NCBI GenBank assembly: GCA_019449555.1
Contig: JAGRPN010000433.1
Location: 1-38,534 of the forward strand
DNA length: 38,534 bases
Direction: 5' to 3'
Source of the DNA: Ramlibacter sp.
GTDB lineage: Bacteria > Pseudomonadota > Gammaproteobacteria > Burkholderiales > Burkholderiaceae_C
A program made the position numbers and the translations under genes. Shown piece by piece: positions 15,309 through 23,692 of this stretch. How positions within the stretch are numbered: the first letter of the stretch is position 1; each line of letters opens with the position of its first letter. The notes beneath the pieces are model-generated. The model was not told the DNA's origin, ran no database searches, and saw nothing but the letters and a program-made list of their open reading frames with translations.

Positions 15309-18211
15309 CGATTCCTCCTGCCGGCAAAGTAGGCCAGCCGCTGCGGCGGGCGCTCGCGCGTGCCGGGTGCCGCCGGCACCGCCGCCACTTGCGGAAAGCT
15401 CTCGTGCGGCTCGTCCGCGGCGGCGGGGCGGATGCGAACGCGCACGTCGTACCAGCCGGCCTGGCCGGTGACGGGATCGCTGTTGCTGATGCGCGAGCGC
15501 GGCACGCCCGGTGCGGGCAGCTCGCTCGAGATCAGGTGGTTCAGCAGGAAGCCGCTGCGCGATTCGTCGGCGTCGGCGTCCAGCCGCCACGCGCCGCGGC
15601 CCTTGCCGATCGCATTCCAGGTCCACACCGTGCCCGGCTCGACGGCTTCGCTGTAGCGCAGCCGGCAGCGCACTTTGCCCCAGCGGCTCTCGACCCACGC
15701 CCAATCGCCGTCGGCCACGCCCGCGGCCTGCGCGGTGGCCGGATGCACGTGCAGGTAGTTGTGGCTGTGGATCTGCCGCAGCCACGCGTTCTGCGAGTCC
15801 CACGAGTGGTACATCGCCATCGGCCGCTGCGTCACCGCATTGAGCGGATACGCGCCGCGATCGGTGGCCGCGTCTTCCAATGGCGGATACCAGAACGGCA
15901 ACGGATCGAAGTAGGTGGCGATGCGCTCGCGCAGGTGCTCGGGCGGCTGCCGGCCGCTCGTCTTGCCCTGCGCCGCGAGGCGGAAGCTTTGCAGGCAGTC
16001 GGAATAGATCGCGAGCTGGATCGGGTCGTTCTTCTGCCGCCAGCCCTTGGCCTGCGCGAAATCCAGGTAGGCGCGATTCCAGTTGCGCATGTACTGCATG
16101 CCCTCCGGCAGGTGGTACTGGAACACGCAGTTGTTGGCTGCGTACATCTCCCACTGCTTCGGGTTGGGTGCGCCGCGCAGCGGCTCGCTGCCGCCCGCGC
16201 CGCGCCATCCCATGAGAAAGCCCACGCCGGGCTGGGCCTGGAAATTGACGATGAAGTCCTGGTAGCCGCTGAACTTGCGCGCGCCTTCGGGTGTGGTGAA
16301 CGCCGGCAATTTCAGCCGCGACGCCAGCTCGACCAGCACTTCCTGGAACGGCTTGCAGCCAGGCGGCGGAGCGACGACCGGCACCCGCACCGAATCGACC
16401 GGGCCGTCGAATTCGGAGATCGGCCGGTCGAGCATGCTCATCACGTCGTGCCGCTCGAGATAGGTGGTATCGGGCAGCACCAGGTCGGCGAAGGCCACGG
16501 TCTCGCTCTGGAACGTGTCGCAGACCGCCACGAACGGGATCATGTATTCGCCGTCATCGCCCCGGCGCGTGAGCATCTCGCGCGACCTCATCGGGTCCAT
16601 GCTGGAGTTCCACGCCATGTTGGCCATGAACAGCAACAGCATGTCGATCCGGTAGGGGTCGCCCCGGGCGGCGTTGGCCAGCACGTTGTGCATCAGGCCA
16701 TGCGCGGCCAGCGGGTACTCCCACGAGAACGCGTGGTCGATGCGCATCGGCGTGCCGTCGTCGAGGATCGCCAGTTCCTCGGGGCTGGCCGGGAAACCGA
16801 GCGGCGCCGCGTTCAGCGGCGTGTTCGGCTGGATCTGGTCGGGCGCATTGAACGCGCGGTAATTGGGCACGATGTGGCGCGGGTACGGCGCCTTGTGGCG
16901 AAAGCCCCCCGGCGCGTCGATGGTGCCGAGCACGGTCATGAGCACCGCCAGCGCGCGCACGGTCTGGAAGCCGTTCGAGTGCGCGGCCAGCCCGCGCATC
17001 GCGTGGAATGCGACCGGCCTCGCTTGCGTCGTCGCATGGTGCTTGCCCCACGCATCGGTCCACGCAATGGGAAGTTCGAACGCGTGCTGCAGCGCCGTCT
17101 CCCCCAGCTCGCGCGCCAATTGTGCGATCCGCTCGGCGGGGATGCCGGTTATGGCCGCTGCCCATGCCGGGGTGCAATCCCGCACGCGATCGATCAGCAA
17201 TTGGAATGCGGGGGCGACGCGCGTGCCGTCGGCCAGCGTGAAGCGTCCTTCCAGCGCGGGGTCGGCGCCCTCCGCAATCCCCTCGGGATACGCGGCGACG
17301 GCCCGGTTCGCGATGCGGTCCCAGACCAGCTTGTTGTGCGGATGCCGGCCGTCCGGCGCCGGCCCGGCCGCCGCGTCGAACGCGAACAAGCCCTCGCGCT
17401 CGCCGTCGTCGAGCACCACCAGTTGCGGCGCATTCGTGAAGCGCTTGAGGAACGCCCGGTCGACGCGCCCGCAGCGGATCAACTCGCTCAAAAGTGCCAT
17501 CAGCAGCGCCCCGTCGGTGCCGGGCTTGATCGGAATCCATTCGTCGGCGATCGCCGAATAGCCGGTGCGCACCGGGTTCACGGAGATGAACCGCCCGCCC
17601 GAACGCTTGAAGCGCGCGAGCGCCGCCTTCATCGGATTGCTGTGATGGTCCTCGGCGGTGCCGAGCATCACGAACAGTTTCGCCCGCTCGAGGTCGGGCC
17701 CGCCGAACTCCCAGAAGCTGCCGCCAACGGAATAGATCATCCCGGCCGCCATGTTCACCGAACAGAAGCCGCCGTGCGCCGCGTAATTCGGCGTGCCGAA
17801 CTGCCGCGCGAACAGCCCGGTGAGCGCCTGCATCTGGTCGCGGCCCGTGAACAGCGCGAACCGCTTCGGGTCGGTAGCGCGGATGCGCGACAGCCGCTCT
17901 TCCAGCAGCTCGAAGGCGCGCTCCCACGAGATCGGCTCAAATTCGCCCGCACCGCGTTCGCTGCCCGCCTTGCGCAGCAGCGGCTGCGTCAGCCGCGCGG
18001 GCGAGAGCTGCTTCATGATGCCGGCGGAACCCTTGGCGCAGATCACGCCCTGGTTGATGGGATGCTCCGGATTGCCGTCGATGTAGCGGATCTCGCCGTC
18101 CCGCAGGTGCACGCGGATGCCGCAGCGGCAGGCGCACATGTAGCAGGTGGTGGTCTTCACCTGCGTGCCAGCCGAGGCGTACGGCGGGCCGAGCGGGTCG
18201 TGCAGCGGCAT
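15305..18211 (-). CDS. soeA: SoeA: molybdopterin subunit of cytoplasmic sulfite dehydrogenase
   Basis: A 968-residue molybdopterin oxidoreductase of the DMSO reductase/polysulfide reductase class. The N terminus binds a [4Fe-4S] cluster through C23-x2-C26-x3-C30-x27-C58 (CYMCACRCG ... GVICAKG). There is no signal peptide, in contrast to periplasmic PsrA/PhsA, so the enzyme faces the cytoplasm as SoeA does. It should oxidise sulfite, the product of the Dsr and persulfide dioxygenase routes, directly to sulfate. The length fits SoeA (about 950-970). Its ATG shares one base with the stop of the FadL-type gene (TGATG). Assignment over another related oxidoreductase rests on sequence type, the missing signal and the neighbouring sulfur genes. 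Confidence 0.87.
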   Translation of the reverse strand: MPLHDPLGPPYASAGTQVKTTTCYMCACRCGIRVHLRDGEIRYIDGNPEHPINQGVICAKGSAGIMKQLSPARLTQPLLRKAGSERGAGEFEPISWERAFELLEERLSRIRATDPKRFALFTGRDQMQALTGLFARQFGTPNYAAHGGFCSVNMAAGMIYSVGGSFWEFGGPDLERAKLFVMLGTAEDHHSNPMKAALARFKRSGGRFISVNPVRTGYSAIADEWIPIKPGTDGALLMALLSELIRCGRVDRAFLKRFTNAPQLVVLDDGEREGLFAFDAAAGPAPDGRHPHNKLVWDRIANRAVAAYPEGIAEGADPALEGRFTLADGTRVAPAFQLLIDRVRDCTPAWAAAITGIPAERIAQLARELGETALQHAFELPIAWTDAWGKHHATTQARPVAFHAMRGLAAHSNGFQTVRALAVLMTVLGTIDAPGGFRHKAPYPRHIVPNYRAFNAPDQIQPNTPLNAAPLGFPASPEELAILDDGTPMRIDHAFSWEYPLAAHGLMHNVLANAARGDPYRIDMLLLFMANMAWNSSMDPMRSREMLTRRGDDGEYMIPFVAVCDTFQSETVAFADLVLPDTTYLERHDVMSMLDRPISEFDGPVDSVRVPVVAPPPGCKPFQEVLVELASRLKLPAFTTPEGARKFSGYQDFIVNFQAQPGVGFLMGWRGAGGSEPLRGAPNPKQWEMYAANNCVFQYHLPEGMQYMRNWNRAYLDFAQAKGWRQKNDPIQLAIYSDCLQSFRLAAQGKTSGRQPPEHLRERIATYFDPLPFWYPPLEDAATDRGAYPLNAVTQRPMAMYHSWDSQNAWLRQIHSHNYLHVHPATAQAAGVADGDWAWVESRWGKVRCRLRYSEAVEPGTVWTWNAIGKGRGAWRLDADADESRSGFLLNHLISSELPAPGVPRSRISNSDPVTGQAGWYDVRVRIRPAAADEPHESFPQVAAVPAAPGTRERPPQRLAYFAGRRNR

Positions 18212-19506
18212 CAGAACTTCTTGCTCCAGCCCAGGCCGATGGAGAACTCGCGCATGCGGATGGTCTCGTTGCCGCCGGCGCCCGGGCCGAGCACGGCGTT
18301 GAACATGGACGGTCCGCTCACGCTGCCGCGCCGCGCGAACATGAAGGCGCCGGTGAATTCGCTGTCGTTGCCCATCGCCTGGGTGAATCCGACCGTGTAA
18401 TGGCTGGTCATCACGCCCGGCGCGAGGATGTTGAAAGTGACGTCGGACGACCGGATCGGGTTGTCGTTGTGGTTGTAGCCCGCGCGCAGCGTGAGGCGGC
18501 TGTTCATCTGCCATGCGACGCCGAGCTTGTAGACGTTGATGTCGCGCCAGCCGAAGCCGGGGCCGTTCGCCGCGCCCAGCGGAGCGAGCGCCGAGCTCGG
18601 ATTGCCCACCGACGCGACGCCCGAGTAGTTGATGCGCTGGTAGTCCGCGGCCACCGTCCACGCGGGCACCGGCGAGAACGAAACGCCCGCGCTGTAGTTC
18701 GCCGGGATATCGAAATCGCCATTGCCGGCGAACAGGCCGGCGTACTTGTCGAAGCGGCTCATGTTCATCTTCGGCGCGTAGGCCACGCCCACGTTGACGC
18801 GATCGGCGATCCGGCCGAAGTAGCCGATGCGCACACCGACGCCGGTGGAATTGTCGTGGCCTCTGTTGGTCACGTTGCCCGGACTTTGCGTGAAGGGAGG
18901 AAAACCGGGGGCGTTGTCGAAGGCCTGGAGCCCATCCGCCTTGAATCGCTGGTAGCCCAGCAGCACCGAAGCGCCGATCGAGTGATCCGGATGGAACTTG
19001 TATGCGACCGTGGGGGCCACGATCAGTTGCATCAGGTCCACGCCCAGAGCGCCCCGGCCGCACAGCATGTTTGCGGCGCCGCCACCACAGTTGAAATTGC
19101 CTTGCGGGTAGGTGGTGTTCATCCCGCCGTTGCCGTACACGCTCACACCCGCCGACAGGGTGGTGTTGATCATGCGGTTGTAGCCGAACTCCGGGATCAG
19201 GAAGTAGTTGCGGTCGCTTTCCACGCTGCCGTTGAGGGTCGCGAAGCCGGCGCCGCTGCGCGTTGCGTCGCGCCACGGGCTGAACAAATCGACGCCGACG
19301 TCCAGGCGGGAGCCCGACCAGACCATGCTTGCGGGATTGGTCGCGCCGCCCAGGCTGTCCTGGGCCATCGCGGTCGATGCGCCCGCCATGCCCTTGGCCT
19401 TGAGGCCGTAGCCATGCGCGAAATAGCCGTTGGTGGCAAGCGCCGGCACGGCCACGAGGGCCGCCGCGAGCGGCGTGAGCCGGGTCAGGCGTTTGAAATT
19501 CGTCAT
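18211..19506 (-). CDS. OmpP1/FadL-type outer-membrane transport protein
   Basis: A 431-residue outer-membrane beta-barrel of the OmpP1/FadL/TodX family, which moves hydrophobic compounds across the outer membrane. A Sec signal peptide covers residues 1-24 (cleavage after PALA), followed by NGYFAHGYGLKAKGMAGAST, the N-terminal hatch segment with the family's NPA motif at GGATNPASM. The protein ends in phenylalanine (GLGWSKKF), as barrel proteins do. The ATG at 19506 has GGAG eight bases upstream. The stop overlaps the soeA start by one base, so it belongs to the soe operon. The natural substrate is unknown; sulfur or an organosulfur compound is a reasonable guess from context. Confidence 0.88.
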   Translation of the reverse strand: MTNFKRLTRLTPLAAALVAVPALATNGYFAHGYGLKAKGMAGASTAMAQDSLGGATNPASMVWSGSRLDVGVDLFSPWRDATRSGAGFATLNGSVESDRNYFLIPEFGYNRMINTTLSAGVSVYGNGGMNTTYPQGNFNCGGGAANMLCGRGALGVDLMQLIVAPTVAYKFHPDHSIGASVLLGYQRFKADGLQAFDNAPGFPPFTQSPGNVTNRGHDNSTGVGVRIGYFGRIADRVNVGVAYAPKMNMSRFDKYAGLFAGNGDFDIPANYSAGVSFSPVPAWTVAADYQRINYSGVASVGNPSSALAPLGAANGPGFGWRDINVYKLGVAWQMNSRLTLRAGYNHNDNPIRSSDVTFNILAPGVMTSHYTVGFTQAMGNDSEFTGAFMFARRGSVSGPSMFNAVLGPGAGGNETIRMREFSIGLGWSKKF

Positions 19507-19573
19507 CGGATGTCTCCTCGTTCTGGGTGGAAAAAGCGGTGCGGTTGCGGTCGGGGTGGCGGGCGCGGCGGCT

Positions 19574-20194
19574 TCACCAATACGCCTGCAGGCGGCCGTT
19601 GACGACGCGGCACTCGCGCTCGCGCAGCGGCTTGTCGCCCTCGGCCGTGCAGGCACCCGAACGCACGTCGAACCGCCAGCCGTGGCGCGGGCAAGCCAAT
19701 GTGTTGCCGTCGGCGTCGAGCTGCGCGATATCGGTGTCCTGGTGCGGGCAGCGGCTGTCGTACACGCGCCAGCCCCGCGCGCCGCGGTGGGCGAACACCG
19801 CCCGTCCGTCGCATTCGACGCGCCGCGTGTGCCCCAGCCGGATGCTGCGGGTTGCCGCGACGTCATGCCACTGCGGCGTGGCGGCGGCGCCGCTGAACTC
19901 GGGCAAGTCGAGCGCGAGGATCACGTCGATCGCCCACACGATCTTCGCGAGCCCCAGCGCCGGAAATGCCGCCAGCAGCGCGTCGAGCACTTCGCCGGCG
20001 GTGCAGCCTTCGCGCAGCGCCCGCGCCAGGTACTGGCGCAGTCCCCGCTCGGTCTGCGCATGCACTTTGGTGATCACGGAGATCAGGTTGCGCGTCTTCG
20101 GGTCGAGCCGGCTGCCGCAGTCCTTGAGGAACGCGAAGTAGTGCCCCATCGCCTCGGGACGCGAGCGCACCAGGTACGAGAGAGCGTCGCTCAT
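19574..20194 (-). CDS. Carboxymuconolactone-decarboxylase-like / Rieske [2Fe-2S] fusion protein
   Basis: A 206-residue cytoplasmic fusion. Residues 1-95 resemble the AhpD/CMD helical fold (LDPKTRNLISVITKVHAQTE, then AGEVLDALLAAFPALG) but lack the CxxC pair of redox-active AhpD. Residues 110-206 form a Rieske domain of ferredoxin type with ligands C149-x-H151 and C168-x2-H171 (SRCPHQD ... LACPRHGW). The Rieske cluster implies electron transfer, perhaps to or from a partner oxidoreductase; no catalytic domain is attached. It is the first gene of the soe operon, 67 bp before the FadL gene. I know of no established function for this fusion. Confidence 0.8.
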   Translation of the reverse strand: MSDALSYLVRSRPEAMGHYFAFLKDCGSRLDPKTRNLISVITKVHAQTERGLRQYLARALREGCTAGEVLDALLAAFPALGLAKIVWAIDVILALDLPEFSGAAATPQWHDVAATRSIRLGHTRRVECDGRAVFAHRGARGWRVYDSRCPHQDTDIAQLDADGNTLACPRHGWRFDVRSGACTAEGDKPLRERECRVVNGRLQAYW

Positions 20195-20510
20195 GCGGGC
20201 AGTCGACCACTCATGTCCGGGCGGCGCCGTCCTGGCCGCGCGCTTGCGGCGCGGCGACGCGGCTGCGTGGCGCAGGGGATCGGTCCGGCGGCGGTGTCAC
20301 GGGCATGAGCGGGTCTCTCTCTTGCGGCGGCGCGACACCGCAAGGAGGGCGCGGTCGGTCGGCTTCAACGCTGGGTGCGATTAGCGCAGCGCGGGGCGAG
20401 CGCGTCTATAGCCGCAAAGGGGGGATCGGGCATTACCCATAGTGGGTATGCATGGCACCACTGGATTTCTGGCGCATCCGGGCTACAGTTACTCTTCAGG
20501 GATACTCCCG
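20195..20510. promoter_or_regulatory. Divergent promoter region between the soe operon and the NarXL-like genes
   Basis: This 316-bp spacer must carry the leftward promoter of the CMD-Rieske/soe operon and the rightward promoter of the sensor kinase. I see no gene in it. A possible rightward sigma70 pair is TGGATT (20462-20467) and TACAGT (20484-20489), 16 bases apart. The palindrome at 20434-20448 is listed separately. No clear leftward promoter was identified. Confidence 0.5.
20434..20448. promoter_or_regulatory. NarL-like palindromic operator candidate
   Basis: TACCCATAGTGGGTA is a palindrome with 6-bp arms and a 3-bp centre. Read as heptamers, TACCCAT fits the NarL consensus TACYYMT exactly and the opposite TACCCAC fits in six of seven positions, but the gap is one base rather than the usual two. 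It ends 62 bp before the start of the NarX-like kinase and upstream of the possible promoter, consistent with regulation by the adjacent NarL-type regulator. Confidence 0.5.
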
Positions 20511-21746
20511 ATGGCCGGACCGATGCAAACCCGTTTGAATCCGAGCGCCAGCCTGCCATCGCGTCCCGCCACGTTCACCGTCCCACCCTTGCCCCATCTC
20601 AGCGCCATGCGCGCCGCCGACCCCGCCATCCTCGCCGAGATCACGGCGAGCCTCGCCGCCGGCCAGGAAGTGCGAGAACTGCTCGACAGCTTCCTCGAGC
20701 CGGTCGTGCGCCGGTCCCAGGCGCAGGGCGGCGCGGTGCGCCTGCTTTCGCCCGAAGGCGACAAGTTCGAACTCATCAGCAGCATCGGGCTCGCGCCGGA
20801 CGTGCGCGAGCTCGAGCATTCCGTGGACCGCAATTGCGGTTTTTGCGGCCATGCCGCCGGCGAGGGGCGCGTGGTCTGGTCCAACGACCTCGCCACTTGC
20901 GCGCGGCGCAGCCAGGGCGAGTACTTCGGCCGCGACTGCCATGGCGCGCTCGCCGTGCCCCTGCAGCACAAGGGCCGCGTGCTGGGCGTGTACAACCTGT
21001 TCTACACCCACGGCGAGGAACCGTCGGCGGAGGTCGCGGCGCTGCTTCGCTCGGTGGGCGAACTGCTCGGACTCGCGCTGGACCACCTGCGCCTGGAGGC
21101 GGAAAACATGCATGCCACCGTCGTGCGCGAGCGCCAGCGCATGGCCGGCGAGGTGCACGACGCCTTGGCGCAAAGCCTGGGCTTCGTGAAGATGCGGCTG
21201 CCGCTATTGGGCGACGCGATCCAGGCCCGCGAGGAAGGCAAGGCCCTGCGGTACCTGGAGGAAGTGCGCGAAACGCTGGGCGAAGCGCACACCGGGCTGC
21301 GCGAGATCATCACCCACTTCCGCACGGGCAGCGATCCCGACGGACTGGGCGCCGCATTGCAGGCGCTGGCCACGCGCTTCGGCATGCGCACGGGTATCGC
21401 CCTGCAGGTGGACAACCGGATGCCGCAACTGCATCTGCCCGAACGCGACGAGGCCGAGGTCTATCACATCGTGCAGGAAGCGCTGGCGAACGTGGAACGC
21501 CACGCGCGTGCGCGGCACGGCTGGCTCAGCGTCGAGCCGACGCTGGCCGGCGCCGAATTCCGCATCGAGGACGACGGCGTCGGCGCCACGGCTGCAACAG
21601 GCGAGCCGGGCCACCACGGCCTCCAGATCATGCGCGAGCGCGCGCAGCGCCTGGGAGCCGAGCTGAGCGTCTCGCAGCGGTGCGGCGGTGGGACCGTGGT
21701 GCGGCTGGCGCTGCCGCTTGCCAAGGCGCCGGGAGAAGCCGCGTGA
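20511..21746 (+). CDS. NarX-type GAF-domain sensor histidine kinase, soluble
   Basis: A 411-residue cytoplasmic kinase with no membrane helix. A GAF domain occupies about residues 40-195, then a HisKA_3 segment with phospho-accepting H216 in EVHDALAQSLGFVK, and an HATPase_c domain (HIVQEALANVERHARA; then DDGVGA; GHHGLQIMRERA). The GAF domain carries four cysteines, C109-x2-C112-x17-C130-x12-C143, which could bind a metal or iron-sulfur cluster or sense redox or sulfane sulfur. I chose the ATG at 20511 (AGGGAT about nine bases upstream); earlier starts add unconserved residues. The stop overlaps the regulator's GTG start (GTGA). It is divergent from soe and likely controls it and/or other sulfur genes. 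Confidence 0.85.
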   Translation: MAGPMQTRLNPSASLPSRPATFTVPPLPHLSAMRAADPAILAEITASLAAGQEVRELLDSFLEPVVRRSQAQGGAVRLLSPEGDKFELISSIGLAPDVRELEHSVDRNCGFCGHAAGEGRVVWSNDLATCARRSQGEYFGRDCHGALAVPLQHKGRVLGVYNLFYTHGEEPSAEVAALLRSVGELLGLALDHLRLEAENMHATVVRERQRMAGEVHDALAQSLGFVKMRLPLLGDAIQAREEGKALRYLEEVRETLGEAHTGLREIITHFRTGSDPDGLGAALQALATRFGMRTGIALQVDNRMPQLHLPERDEAEVYHIVQEALANVERHARARHGWLSVEPTLAGAEFRIEDDGVGATAATGEPGHHGLQIMRERAQRLGAELSVSQRCGGGTVVRLALPLAKAPGEAA

Positions 21747-22402
21747 ACCAGCCATTGAAGATCATCCTCGTCGAGGACCATTCCTTGTGCCGTAGCGGGC
21801 TCACCGACCTGCTGAACCAGCGCGGCCAGATGCAGGTGGCCGCCGCCACGGGCGACGCGGAGCAGGTGCCCACGCTATTGCAGGAACACCAGCCGGACCT
21901 GCTGGTGCTCGACCTGCGCATGCCGTCCATCGACGGGCTGGCGCTGCTCCGCCGGCTGCGCGCCGCCGGCTTCGAAACGCCGGCGCTGATCCTGACCATG
22001 AGCGACGCGCAGGAGGACCTGGCGGCCGCGCTGCGGCTGGGCGTGCGCGGCTACCTGCTCAAGGACATGGAACCGGAGGACGTGATCGCGGCCATCGGGC
22101 GCGCCGCCCGCGGCGAACTGGTGGTGGCGCCCTCGCTCATGCTCAAGCTCGCGCAGATGCTGCAGCACGGCGCGCCCGGCGGCGAGCGCCAGGACCTGCT
22201 GGCCTCCCTCACCGAGCGCGAACTGGAGATCCTGGAGCACCTCGCGCGCGGCGAAAGCAACAAGACCATCGCCCGCGCGCTGGAGATCAGCCACGACACG
22301 GTGAAGCTGCACGTGCGGCACATCCTGTCCAAGTTGAACCTGAGCTCGCGCGTGGAGGCCGCGGTGTTCGCCGTGGAAGCGCGCGCGGCGAAGGCGCGCT
22401 AG
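21743..22402 (+). CDS. NarL/FixJ-type response regulator
   Basis: A 219-residue regulator with an N-terminal receiver (acidic pair in VEDH at 10-13, phospho-acceptor D57, K107 in YLLKDME) and a C-terminal LuxR-type helix-turn-helix at about residues 155-202 (SNKTIARALEISHDTVKLHV). The GTG at 21743 overlaps the kinase stop, with GGGAG upstream, so the pair is translated together. It probably binds the palindrome at 20434-20448, which has NarL-type heptamers. Target genes are inferred from position: the divergent soe operon and its own operon. Confidence 0.9.
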   Translation: MNQPLKIILVEDHSLCRSGLTDLLNQRGQMQVAAATGDAEQVPTLLQEHQPDLLVLDLRMPSIDGLALLRRLRAAGFETPALILTMSDAQEDLAAALRLGVRGYLLKDMEPEDVIAAIGRAARGELVVAPSLMLKLAQMLQHGAPGGERQDLLASLTERELEILEHLARGESNKTIARALEISHDTVKLHVRHILSKLNLSSRVEAAVFAVEARAAKAR

Positions 22403-22414
22403 CCGGAAGAAAGG

Positions 22415-23692
22415 TCAATGCGCGGGATTGAGCCGCGGGTGGGTCTCCTCTCCCCACCGATAGAGCGCGGCACCCGAGAGGGCCATGGCCAGGGCGACGA
22501 ACCAGAAGGCGCTTTCCAGGTTGCCGCCCAGCACCGCCGCAGCGCCCAGGCCCAGGCCGCCGATGCCGTACCCGAGATCACGCCAGAAACGGTAGATGCC
22601 GATCGCCGAGGCTCGCCAGTTCGGGTGCGCGATGTCGGCGACGGCGGCGCTCAGGTTGGGATACAGCATCGCCATGCCCAGGCCTGCGATCACGGCGGAC
22701 ATGCTCCACCACGAGGCATTCGATCCGAGCGGCATCAGCGCCACGCCGGCGCCGCAGATCCACATGCCCCATGAGTTGAGCAGGTGCCGCCCGAAACGAT
22801 CCGACAGCTTGCCGGTGAAGAACTGGGCCGCGCCCCACGTGAACCCATAGACGCCCACGATCCAGCCGATGCCCGGCAGGCTGACGCCCCGCTGGTGCAG
22901 GAACACGGGCCAGAAGACCCATACGAGCGCGTCGACGAATTTTTCCACGAGGCCGGCCTGGCAGAGGGCCGCCATGCGCCGGTCGCCCCAACTCATCAGA
23001 GCGAACATCTCGCGAGTGGTCGGCTGCGCGCTGACACCTGCGGGATAGCGGGGCCGCAGCGCCTGCGGCGAAGGCGACGCATGGCGCTTCACTTCCGCAT
23101 GGGCCCACGGCAGCGTCTCCGCCACGGCAAGCCACGCCAGCAGCGTGGCCGCTCCGATCACGATGGCGCCGAACCAGAGCAGACCGGAGCGAGGACCCCA
23201 TAGCGATGCGGCGTAACCGGTGATCACCCCCGCGACGGCGACGCCGAGATAGCCGGAAAATTCGTTGAGCCCGATGACCAGGCCGCGCTGATCCGCGCGC
23301 GTGAGGTCCAGCTTGGCGGTTTGCGTCATGGACCATGTGAGGCCCTGGTTGACGCCGAGCAGGACGGTGGCCGCAACGATCCAGCTCCACGAGTTCGCGA
23401 AGTAGACCATCAGCGGAATCGGCAGCGCCACCAGCCAGCCCACCAGCAGCACGAGCCGGCGGCCGAGCCGCTCCGCCAGTCGTCCCGCCACGAAGTTCAT
23501 GGCGCCCTTCACGAAGCCGAAGGCGACCACGAACGCCACCAGCAGCATGAAGGAGCCCCGTGGCACACCGAACTCGGTTTCGGCCAGCGCAGGGACGACG
23601 TTGCGCATCATGCCGATGGTCAGCCCCACGAGCAGCACCTGCAGCAGCTGCTGCAGCACCTGCCCCAGGTTCGCGCGGATACCGAAGTCCAT
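22415..23692 (-). CDS. MFS transporter
   Basis: A 425-residue inner-membrane protein with twelve hydrophobic helices and a central cytoplasmic loop (about residues 198-225). The motif GRLAERLGRRLVLLVG (about 69-84) is the MFS loop 2-3 signature, repeated in the second half as GKLSDRFGRHLLNSWG. The substrate cannot be read from sequence. Its ATG shares one base with the stop of the persulfide dioxygenase gene (TGATG), so it is translated with it; export of a product such as sulfite or thiosulfate is a guess. In comparable operons this place is often held by a TauE/SafE-type exporter, which this is not. Confidence 0.85.
   Translation of the reverse strand: MDFGIRANLGQVLQQLLQVLLVGLTIGMMRNVVPALAETEFGVPRGSFMLLVAFVVAFGFVKGAMNFVAGRLAERLGRRLVLLVGWLVALPIPLMVYFANSWSWIVAATVLLGVNQGLTWSMTQTAKLDLTRADQRGLVIGLNEFSGYLGVAVAGVITGYAASLWGPRSGLLWFGAIVIGAATLLAWLAVAETLPWAHAEVKRHASPSPQALRPRYPAGVSAQPTTREMFALMSWGDRRMAALCQAGLVEKFVDALVWVFWPVFLHQRGVSLPGIGWIVGVYGFTWGAAQFFTGKLSDRFGRHLLNSWGMWICGAGVALMPLGSNASWWSMSAVIAGLGMAMLYPNLSAAVADIAHPNWRASAIGIYRFWRDLGYGIGGLGLGAAAVLGGNLESAFWFVALAMALSGAALYRWGEETHPRLNPAH

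Noticed and set aside
13696-18211. Periplasmic polysulfide/thiosulfate reductase (PsrABC/PhsABC)
   Set aside because: The molybdopterin subunit has no Tat or other signal peptide and the context is oxidative (dsrL, sqr, persulfide dioxygenase), which favours cytoplasmic SoeABC.
15389-18400. 1003-codon open frame antisense to soeA
   Set aside because: Same effect. The sense frame has intact molybdopterin oxidoreductase motifs and start/stop overlaps with its neighbours; the antisense translation has no domain and no ribosome-binding site.
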